A DNA stretch of 64,000 nucleotides, taken from contig JAAUPE010000001.1 in assembly GCA_012034595.1 (NCBI GenBank), positions 62,001-126,000 of the forward strand. Reading direction: 5' to 3'. Under the pieces are notes generated by a model. That model was not told where the DNA came from, did not search any database, and saw only the letters and a list, made by a program, of their open reading frames with translations. The DNA comes from Calothrix sp. CSU_2_0 (GTDB lineage: Bacteria > Cyanobacteriota > Cyanobacteriia > Cyanobacteriales > Nostocaceae). Positions 57,337 through 64,000 of this stretch are shown here, piece by piece (positions within the stretch are counted from its first letter, which is position 1; each line of letters begins with the position of its first letter). A program made the position numbers and the translations under genes.

Positions 57337-58696
57337 ATCTTTTGTCTCCTTAAAAAATGCCACCAAAAATATAGTAAAAATGCAAAGGATATTGCATATA
57401 CACAACTAGTAGATAAAGCAATCCCTACTACACCAATTGTTTGCATAAATAAGTAATTAAATGCGATATTACAGATTAGACTAATTACTGCTCCATACAT
57501 TAATATATGATTGTAACGTATTGCAGAAATTAACCTGACTAATAAAATACTTCCTATATAAAATGGTATTTGTAGTGCAAAACAAGATTGTATTTGAGCC
57601 ACTAAAGAAGTATCATCTGCACTAAAAGAACCTCTTTGAAAAAGTATCTGGACAATTAATTGAGAAAATGAAATGAAAATAACTGTAGCAGGTATAGTTA
57701 TTAAGAATATTAAGCATATATACTTTTTTAGAGTTTGATTAACCTGTCTCCAATTTTGAAGAGAAACCATTTTTGAAAAATAAGGAATTACGGCAGTACT
57801 TAATGCCGTACTAGCAAGAGTAATGGGAAGTGCAATCACTCTATTACCATAGTTTAATGCGGCTACACTCCCAGAAGGTAGCATTGCTGCCATTGATTGA
57901 TCGACTATACCAGTACTGCATATTAAAAACGAGCCTGCAAGCATAGGTATATATTGATTGATTACTTGACGCAAATGAGGGTTAAATCCATACAATTTAG
58001 GTATCAGATCGAAGCCTTGTCGTTTCAGTACTATACCTAAGGCGATCGCTTCTGCAAAAGCACCAAAAATCAATCCAGCGATTAGATTAAAAATTCCCCA
58101 AGAATCAATCAATAAGACGAATATAATGGTAATTATTGGTGCAAAAATAGGGGTGATAGCAGCTAAAGCAAATTTTTCTCCTGCATTTAAAATAGCCCCC
58201 CAGATAATAATAATACCACTTAATAAAATAATCGGTGTCATTGCATAAAGTAAATTAAAAGTTAGTTCTAATTTTTGATTACTAAAACTGACTGCAATCC
58301 AAGGTAAATAGACTGGTGCTGCTATTAACATTAATATTGTTGTAATTATTAATAATAAAATACCCAAAAATTTAATCCAGAAAACAACTGTTGAGCAGTC
58401 TTTTTGCCTTGAGTTTCTCGCACTTCTATATAAGTCGGTATCATTGCAGAATTAAAAGACCCCGCAATTACGTTGATAATAAAAGAAGGCACTAAAAAAG
58501 CAATTATAAATGCATCTATATCATCACCAGTACCAAATTTCCAAGCAATATATAACTCCTTAGCCACAGTAGCAAATTTCACAAATGTTGTGAAAATGGC
58601 AACAGTCATCGCTGCACCAAATATTTGACGGTTAACAGAACCAGTTGTTATCTTTCTCCATATTTCAATAGTCTTGGCAAATGGTAAAAATTGCAT
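57333..58696 (-). CDS. MurJ/Wzx-type lipid-linked flippase, interrupted by a -1 frameshift
   Basis: Two frames (58349-58696 and 57333-58367) together give about 454 residues with 12 or more transmembrane helices, the length of MurJ/MviN proteins. The N-terminal part has RQIFGAAMTVAIFTTFVKFATVAKELYIAWKFG and AFIIAFLVPSFIINVIAGSFNSAMIPTYIE, typical of the MOP superfamily; the second part continues with transmembrane helices and QSMAAMLPSGSVAALNYGNRVIALPITLA. One extra base in the A run at 58366-58370 restores LFSGLNFLGILLLI. Flips the lipid-linked repeat unit across the inner membrane. It is coupled to the methyltransferase (ATGA overlap). Confidence 0.85.
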
Positions 58697-58750
58697 TTAA
58701 TATGTCCATTTATTCTTGTTACATGGATTGACAAGAGACTCATTTTCTTA

Positions 58751-60796
58751 TCAAGCACCTTTTGGTTTAACTTCTGCCAACGTATTTACACTTGAATGAG
58801 CTAGAAAATGACTGTTTTTTTCTGTCTCTAATGGAGATGTACTAAGCAAATACTTTGGTCGATACCCAGGAACCAATTGCTCTAACAAAAATACGATCGC
58901 ACTCTCATCATTTTTTGCCGCAGCTTGACATAATGTCTCGACTGTAATATTCAAACTTTCAGGAACCATGCGACTGGCATTCTTCACCATAAATAGCTTT
59001 TCATGTTCTGTTGGGTCGTATTCTTCTCCTTCGATAAACAATTCTTCAAAGAGCTTTTCTCCTGGTCGCAATCCTGTAAATTTGATCGCAATATCTTTAT
59101 CGACTTCATACCCAGACAAACGAATCAGTTCTTCTGCTAAATCGACTATTTTCACTGGTTTACCCATGTTCATCATCAAGACTTCACCTCCATGTCCGAG
59201 TACTGCTGCTTGTAAGACTAACTGTACTGCTTCGGGAATGGTCATGAAGTAGCGGCAGATGTCGGGATGGGTGACTGTGATCGGACCACCTGCCGCTATT
59301 TGTTTTTTGAAGGTGGGAACGACGCTACCACGACTTCCAAGTACGTTCCCAAATCTGACGGCTAAGTAGGATTTACCACTTTTTTTTGCGGCTTGCAATA
59401 CTAACATTTCTGCGACTCGCTTGCTTGCACCCATTACGTTTGTGGGGTTGACTGCTTTGTCGGTGGAAATCATCACGAAGTGATTGACGTTGTATTGCAG
59501 TGCTAGCTCGACTAGGTTTTTTGTGCCGACAACGTTGTTAGTGATTGCTTCTCCTGGATTCATTTCCATGAGGGGAACATGCTTGTGTGCAGCTGCGTGG
59601 AAAACTACGTCTGGTTGGAATTTAGCAAAGGCATATCTGAGTCTGTCACGAAAGCGAATATCTGCAATAAATGTTAATATTCGCGGTGTCTGATGTTGAA
59701 TTCTACTTTCGGTTCTCAATCTTTGAGCAGTTTGTTCAAGTTCTTGCTGAATGTTAAAGACTGAATTTTCACCATGTCCGACGAGCATAATTTCGCTGGG
59801 ATGGGATTTTAGAATTTGACGGCAGAGTTCGCTACCGATTGAACCACCTGCTCCTGTAATCAGGACTTTTTTTCCTTTGAGGAATTGGGAAACACTGTGA
59901 ACGTCGGTTTGAACGGGTTCACGTCGGAGTAAGTCTTCGATTCTGACATCACGAATGCTTTCCAGACGAACTTTACCATTCAGGATTTCGTGGATTCCGG
60001 GTAAGGTACTAGTTTGAATTCCTGTTTTCTGGCAAATATCGACGATGTTGCGAATGACTTGTCCGGTAACTGATGGCATGGCGATGATAACTTTGCCGAT
60101 GTAGTGGGTTTTGATTACACCGGGGATGGAAATACGATCGCCGACTACGGGAACACCACGAATTCTGGTATTCAACTTTTGAGGATCATCATCGATAAAA
60201 GCTGCTGGATACATGCCAAGTTGGGGGTTGCGCTGCATTTCTTGAGCTAGTGAAACTCCTGCATTCCCTGCTCCGATGATTAACACTCTTTCGCGTGGAT
60301 TCAACTGTAGACGACGCTGTTTGAGTCTTTCTAGTATTCTAAAGCTAAAACGAAATCCGCCAATGGCAATGAATGATAGCAGTCCATCTATGAATGGCAA
60401 AGATTGCGGTAACTCGTCTACAAACAACGGTAGAATGTATCTCAAAGTGTCGAAGAAAATCGCTTGAATAACCACCGCAGCAGTTGTGAGTACTGCGACG
60501 TATAACAATTCTTCAATACTTGCATATCGCCAATACCGTCGGTAGAAACCAAAACTCCAAAATATACTAATTTTGATAATTAAGAAGAGTGTGGTCGCGA
60601 TCGCTAAGTCTGAAAGGTAAGACTGGAGTGCAAGATTACCATCAAGACGCAGAATCAGTGCGACTAGAGGTGTAATCGAAAATATAATGACATCGAAAAC
60701 GAATAAATGACGATTTCGTAATTTCAGCAATTTGCTCGAAACACCGCTTAGAGTATTTTGAACAAGCCAGTGAGAAATAAAGAATAATAAATTCAT
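58751..60796 (-). CDS. Membrane nucleoside-diphosphate-sugar 4,6-dehydratase (PglF/WbpM/CapD-like)
   Basis: The first gene of the cluster in transcription order. It makes UDP-4-keto-6-deoxy-HexNAc from UDP-GlcNAc. Four transmembrane helices at about residues 30-130 anchor it. A first Rossmann fold (IIGAGNAGVSLAQEM, about 172-186) is followed by the catalytic short-chain dehydrogenase domain: ITGAGGSIGSELCRQI (about 313-328), STDKAVNPTNVMGASKRVAEM (about 440-460) and AVRFGNVLGSRGSVVPTF. C-terminal SGYE...GLRPGEKLFEEL is family typical. The 681-residue length equals the full PglF class. With the aminotransferase and acetyltransferase genes it supplies an acetamido-sugar. Confidence 0.94.
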   Translation of the reverse strand: MNLLFFISHWLVQNTLSGVSSKLLKLRNRHLFVFDVIIFSITPLVALILRLDGNLALQSYLSDLAIATTLFLIIKISIFWSFGFYRRYWRYASIEELLYVAVLTTAAVVIQAIFFDTLRYILPLFVDELPQSLPFIDGLLSFIAIGGFRFSFRILERLKQRRLQLNPRERVLIIGAGNAGVSLAQEMQRNPQLGMYPAAFIDDDPQKLNTRIRGVPVVGDRISIPGVIKTHYIGKVIIAMPSVTGQVIRNIVDICQKTGIQTSTLPGIHEILNGKVRLESIRDVRIEDLLRREPVQTDVHSVSQFLKGKKVLITGAGGSIGSELCRQILKSHPSEIMLVGHGENSVFNIQQELEQTAQRLRTESRIQHQTPRILTFIADIRFRDRLRYAFAKFQPDVVFHAAAHKHVPLMEMNPGEAITNNVVGTKNLVELALQYNVNHFVMISTDKAVNPTNVMGASKRVAEMLVLQAAKKSGKSYLAVRFGNVLGSRGSVVPTFKKQIAAGGPITVTHPDICRYFMTIPEAVQLVLQAAVLGHGGEVLMMNMGKPVKIVDLAEELIRLSGYEVDKDIAIKFTGLRPGEKLFEELFIEGEEYDPTEHEKLFMVKNASRMVPESLNITVETLCQAAAKNDESAIVFLLEQLVPGYRPKYLLSTSPLETEKNSHFLAHSSVNTLAEVKPKGA

Positions 60797-60932
60797 GTCC
60801 GTCTACCCCTCCTGGGTAAGCGCAAATCATCCCACTTGGATGTGAAAATCCAAGTGTAAAGTCAGCGTAAATATATTATTAAGCAGACAACATACAATAA
60901 TGGCATCAAGCGCTGGATTAATTTACGCTGTC
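60797..60932 (-). promoter_or_regulatory. Structured leader upstream of the polysaccharide cluster
   Basis: On the minus strand CAGCGTAAAT (60930-60921 side) pairs with ATTTACGCTG (60872-60863) as a ten-base stem around about 48 bases. A second stem CACTTGGAT/ATCCAAGTG follows. The ribosome site AGGAG sits in the loop of TACCC AGGAG GGGTA, just before the ATG at 60796. This layout suggests an RNA control element, but it matches no riboswitch class I recognise. Confidence 0.5.
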
Positions 60933-61442
60933 AGTTGTAACTTTTTTATTTACTATTCGACCGACTAATCTTTGTTAGTAGAAAAATAGATTGCAATTGG
61001 GTAACACACAATTCAATACAGTTATTCAGGCGATTAAAATAACCATTACCAGGTTACTTTTCACCATTAAATAATTTAAAAATGTAAATCACTGCTCTAA
61101 CATTTATGCAAATCTGATGTTTGTTAACTACAAACAGCAATTAGCTTGTAACTCTTCTCAATAGGTCATCACTAAAGAATTAACTGTAGTTTGAGTAACC
61201 TTTTAACTTTTATGGTGGTACATATTTTTTGTATCAGTTTTAATGATGATAATTGTGCCAATTTGGCACAAGTTTATGCAAAATCAGAATAATTTTTAGC
61301 GGAAAATGCAACTTATTAGCAGATAAAGTAATAATAATTACGTCATCTATTAGCTATCAAAATGCTGGTTATTAAAGAAATTTGCTTGTTTAATCTCCTA
61401 TATGTTGACTTGAAAGTAGTAAGCGAATTGCGAAAATTACGG
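60933..61442. other. Spacer between the polysaccharide cluster and ilvN, no gene seen
   Basis: About 510 bases of AT-rich sequence. It must hold the promoter of the polysaccharide cluster (minus strand). It contains TGTGCCAATTTGGCACA at 61255-61271, a perfect palindrome that could be an operator or transcript end of ilvN. No supported ORF or RNA gene. Confidence 0.45.
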
Positions 61443-61961
61443 TTATACTTTTGCTTCCAAAGACTTTAGTAACTCAGTATTGACACCAGATTCACGGGTG
61501 AGTGCAATTTTACCAGTGCGAGCAATTTCCCTAAGACCGAATTTTTGCAGTACCTGAACGATCGCAACTATTTTTCCGGGATCGCCTACGACTTCGAGAG
61601 TTAACGAATCTTCTGCAACGTCTACGACACGTGCGCGGAATATTTGTGAAAGTTCGACAATTTCTGAACGATTGCTACTGGTGGCATTGACTTTGAGTAG
61701 CATTAATTCGCGTTCGACGCAAGGAATTTCGGTGATATCTTGAACTTTGAGGACGTTGATGAGTTTGTACAGTTGTTTGGTAAGTTGTTCAATTACGCGA
61801 TCGTCCCCAGGGACAACCATTGTAATTCGGGAAATTCCCGATTGTTCGGCTGGACCAACTGCAAGGCTTTCGATATTAAAGCCACGACGAGCAAATAATC
61901 CAGCAATACGAGAAAGAACTCCCGCTTCATCTTCGACAAGGACGGAAAGGGTGTGTTTCAT
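61443..61961 (-). CDS. ilvN: Acetolactate synthase small (regulatory) subunit
   Basis: Regulates the first common step of branched-chain amino acid synthesis and binds valine as inhibitor. The 172-residue protein has an N-terminal ACT domain ([35 protein letters not shown], residues 3-37) and a second regulatory half with [35 protein letters not shown] (about 121-155). Length is standard for IlvH/IlvN. No catalytic subunit gene lies nearby, as in many cyanobacteria. Confidence 0.96.
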   Translation of the reverse strand: MKHTLSVLVEDEAGVLSRIAGLFARRGFNIESLAVGPAEQSGISRITMVVPGDDRVIEQLTKQLYKLINVLKVQDITEIPCVERELMLLKVNATSSNRSEIVELSQIFRARVVDVAEDSLTLEVVGDPGKIVAIVQVLQKFGLREIARTGKIALTRESGVNTELLKSLEAKV

Positions 61962-62130
61962 TATTCGTAAACTAGAGGTGTGGGCAGTTTATCCATTGTT
62001 CGGTAAGTGCAGGCTGAAGCTGATGACGGCACTGCAATGATTTGCTTTCAAACGTGAGAAAGATTAGATAATTATTGTATGCTAAGATGGGTAATCATTT
62101 AACGTTAAAAAAAAACTAGTATTTGGGAGG

Positions 62131-62230
62131 TGGAAGTCAGGAAGTCAGAAGTCAGGAAGTCAGAAGTCAGGAGGTAGAAGTCAGAAGTCAGGAGGTGGAA
62201 GTCAGAAGTCAGGAAGTGAGGAAGTCAGGG
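62131..62230. repeat. Microsatellite-like GAAGTCAG array
   Basis: About ten variants of the (G)GAAGTCAG / AGGTGGAAGTC unit in direct order, an STRR-type array in the spacer between ilvN and mobA. No coding role. Confidence 0.85.
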
Positions 62231-62442
62231 GAAGTATTAGCTCATTAAAATGAGAATTTTGGTATTTTGAAACAAGTTATAGTGGTTCTCAGTTGAATTA
62301 AATTAAATGTTGTTTGCGCGGATAGGTAGGGGAACTCATAGCCGTTTATTTCATTAATTTGACCCCGATTTGTATTGCATCTAAACGAGAAGCCCTATAA
62401 TACATGGCTCTACAATGCTACGACGGCTGCAATCGGAATTTT

Positions 62443-63081
62443 CTACTCGGCAGTTTTTGCCAAATCTTCCGGTGTATTGCAATTAAAAAATATTGAAGTT
62501 TCCGTTGATGGCAGAATTTCTACAGTACTTTGGTTTAACCATTGCTGAAAAGAACGTCCTCCTTGGTCAATGAATTCGTTTAATTGAAGTAAGCAATTTT
62601 GGCGATAGAAACCACATAGGGGTTCCCAACCTTTGGGATGGTGTGCGAGAAATGCGATCGCATCTTCTCTGACATCTACTAATTTTTCTGCCCAAGCTTG
62701 CAAAGTCTCTATTTTCAATTTGGGTAAGTCGCACGCTAATAATAGTACCCATTCGGTTTGGGCTTGAGTTTGGGCTTGAGTTTGGGCTTGGGTGAGTGCT
62801 TGAGAAAATGCCACTAAGGGACCTTGAGTTTCTCCTAGCTGCAATTCTTCGCGAATAAATCGGCTATTTTCTGGTAACAAATCTTGATAACGTTCTTGCC
62901 AAGGTGTGACAAGATAGACTGTTTTGGCACAAGCGATCGCAACTTGGTAAACTCGCAGCAGTAGGGGTATGCCATTTATCGGGAGCAAAGATTTATCTTG
63001 CCCCATTCGCGAACTTTTTCCCCCTACAAGGATGATTGCTGTTAGTTTGTCGTTGGGGATTGGGGATTGAGAATTGGGCAT
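62443..63081 (-). CDS. mobA: Molybdenum cofactor guanylyltransferase MobA
   Basis: Adds GMP to molybdopterin to form the cofactor of enzymes such as nitrate reductase. The 212-residue protein has the nucleotidyltransferase motif LVGGKSSRMGQDKSLLP (about residues 18-34), LLACDLPKL (about 117-125) and LCGFYRQNCL (about 161-170). A tandem (TQAQ)n stretch at about 94-108 is encoded by 12-base repeats and inserts into a loop. The first ten residues (PNSQSPIPN) are encoded by CCCCAAT-type repeats, so either the start has been captured by the repeat or the true start is a few codons later; no better ATG is present. Confidence 0.88.
   Translation of the reverse strand: MPNSQSPIPNDKLTAIILVGGKSSRMGQDKSLLPINGIPLLLRVYQVAIACAKTVYLVTPWQERYQDLLPENSRFIREELQLGETQGPLVAFSQALTQAQTQAQTQAQTEWVLLLACDLPKLKIETLQAWAEKLVDVREDAIAFLAHHPKGWEPLCGFYRQNCLLQLNEFIDQGGRSFQQWLNQSTVEILPSTETSIFFNCNTPEDLAKTAE
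62756..62799. repeat. 12-base tandem repeat inside mobA
   Basis: Three to four copies of TTGAGTTTGGGC encode a (TQAQ)n insertion in the MobA protein without breaking the frame. The repeat unit differs from the surrounding heptamers. Confidence 0.8.
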
Positions 63082-63133
63082 TGGGGATTAGTTAACTAAG
63101 GTGATTCAAACCCATAGATAATTACGGTTTAGA

Positions 63134-64000
63134 TTATCCTCTGGTTTGGCTTTGTTGAACTTGCTGTAATAGCTTCTCCAAGTTCTCTGGTGCAGGTAAG
63201 CATTTTAACCCTTGGCAAACCAAACCAACAGTACCGTCTGGTAAATTAGGCATTTCCGCAAACATTACACTCGGCAGATATTCGGATATTAGTGCATTTA
63301 TTTGTGTGGTACTGGTACGGATTAAAGTTGAATTCCTATACCAATCTAAAGCGGAGAACAAGCTGGGACATGCTTGAGGTGCTTGATTCATTATGCCTCG
63401 AAAGGCTTTTAATGATTTTTCTGCCAAGTCGAGATAGTGCAAATTATCGGTTATGAGGGAAAGACGGACAAGATTTGCGATCGCAATTCCGTTTGCTGAA
63501 GGAGTGGCATTATCTTGATAGCTACGTTCACGGACAATTAAATCTTTACTTTTGTCGCTAGCTGCATTGAAATATCCACCTAACTCCACACTCCATAGGT
63601 ATTTGTCGAATTCTTCTTGAAGTGCGATCGCATTTTTTAACCAATCGATTTTTCCCTCTTCTCTTTTTTCTTGCCCAATCCCCATTGCCCCATGCCCATA
63701 AACCATTAATAATGTTGCTTGGTGCAAATCTAAAAGTGCTTTGATAAAAAAAGCGTAATCTTCCGACTGTGCTAGTAATGTCGCTTCTCCAGCATAATTT
63801 AATCGGTGGAAGCGTCCATTCAGAAATTGATGGTTAAGAATGAAATTTGCAGCTTTGGTTGCAAGTTGTAAATAAATTGGTTCGCGAAAGACAATATATG
63901 CTCTGGCTAAACCTGAAATCATTAAACTATTCCAGGCGACAATCATTTTTGTATCTGTGACTGCGGGGATACGTCCTTCCCAATTTATAGTTTTGGCTTC
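63134..64000 (-). CDS. YyaL/DUF255-type thioredoxin-domain protein, C-terminal part, cut by window edge
   Basis: The frame is open from 63134 to the right edge, so the N-terminus is missing; the methionine at 63946 is internal, since KTINWEGRIPAVTDTKM precedes it in frame. This part has the alpha/alpha-barrel signature of N-acylglucosamine-epimerase-like domains: IVAWNSLMISGLARAY, GEATLLAQSEDYAFFIKALLDLH and ERSYQDNATPSANGIAIANLVRLS (about residues 143-166 of the visible methionine frame). The C-terminal MPNLPDGTVGLVCQGLKCLPAP is the conserved end of YyaL proteins with its Cys pair. A full protein would be about 690 residues with an N-terminal thioredoxin-like domain. Function is not established. 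Confidence 0.9.
   Translation of the reverse strand, partial: EAKTINWEGRIPAVTDTKMIVAWNSLMISGLARAYIVFREPIYLQLATKAANFILNHQFLNGRFHRLNYAGEATLLAQSEDYAFFIKALLDLHQATLLMVYGHGAMGIGQEKREEGKIDWLKNAIALQEEFDKYLWSVELGGYFNAASDKSKDLIVRERSYQDNATPSANGIAIANLVRLSLITDNLHYLDLAEKSLKAFRGIMNQAPQACPSLFSALDWYRNSTLIRTSTTQINALISEYLPSVMFAEMPNLPDGTVGLVCQGLKCLPAPENLEKLLQQVQQSQTRG

Noticed and set aside
60797..60932. c-di-GMP riboswitch (GEMM) in the polysaccharide leader
   Set aside because: The conserved GEMM sequence blocks are not present; only generic stems are seen.

Overview
The window comes from a cyanobacterium, most likely a filamentous Nostocales relative of Anabaena/Nostoc. The evidence is beta-carboxysome and NDH-1 CO2-uptake genes, a phycobilisome core gene (apcF), glutamine synthetase next to its inactivating factor gifA, very frequent GCGATCGC (HIP1) octamers, and spacers filled with short heptamer-type tandem repeats. 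As far as I recall, the order LysR-ccmO-ccmN-ccmM-ccmL-ccmK-ccmK // ndhF4-ndhD4-cupB and the order apcF-glnA-gifA both match Anabaena sp. PCC 7120.

Layout. 1-1.55 kb: a caspase-like protease cut by the left edge, with a small EACC1-like partner (predicted conflict/cell-death module). 1.77-3.4 kb: a MuiA-like protein with a frameshift. 3.6-16 kb: the carbon-concentrating region, with a CmpR/RbcR-type LysR regulator, a carboxysome operon on the minus strand, and the divergent NDH-1MS' CO2-hydration genes on the plus strand. 16.2-19.6 kb: apcF, glnA, gifA and a decayed glycosyltransferase. 19.7-27.2 kb: a ferritin-like protein, a MATE exporter, an Xre regulator, a PBP4-type peptidase and two PIN toxin-antitoxin pairs. 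27.3-31.3 kb: tkt, fabF and acpP. 31.7-34.1 kb: a CCG-domain protein, a four-copy hairpin repeat array and a methyltransferase. 34.3-60.9 kb: one long minus-strand exopolysaccharide cluster. 61.4-64 kb: ilvN, mobA and a YyaL-like protein cut by the right edge.

The polysaccharide cluster can be read as a pathway. A membrane 4,6-dehydratase (58.7-60.8 kb), a DegT aminotransferase (36.6 kb), a PglD-like acetyltransferase (42.2 kb) and two PglC-like phosphoglycosyl transferases (41.2 and 43.2 kb) could make and load a diacetamido-trideoxyhexose on the lipid carrier. A TviB-like dehydrogenase and an epimerase supply uronic acids. Four GT4 enzymes extend the chain, a MurJ/Wzx-type flippase and a Wzy-type polymerase handle the repeat unit, and a tyrosine autokinase controls length. 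Less usual tailoring genes are a PhyH dioxygenase, a divergent PLP enzyme, a FemAB-like acyltransferase, an AsnB-type amidotransferase and a DUF4091 protein.

Six otherwise intact genes (muiA-like, ndhF4, femAB-like, the PLP gene, one GT4, the flippase) are each broken by what looks like exactly one missing base in or beside a short homopolymer. This points to sequencing/assembly error or, less likely, a real biological pattern. All functional calls rest on reading the sequence and on recalled family knowledge; no database search was run.
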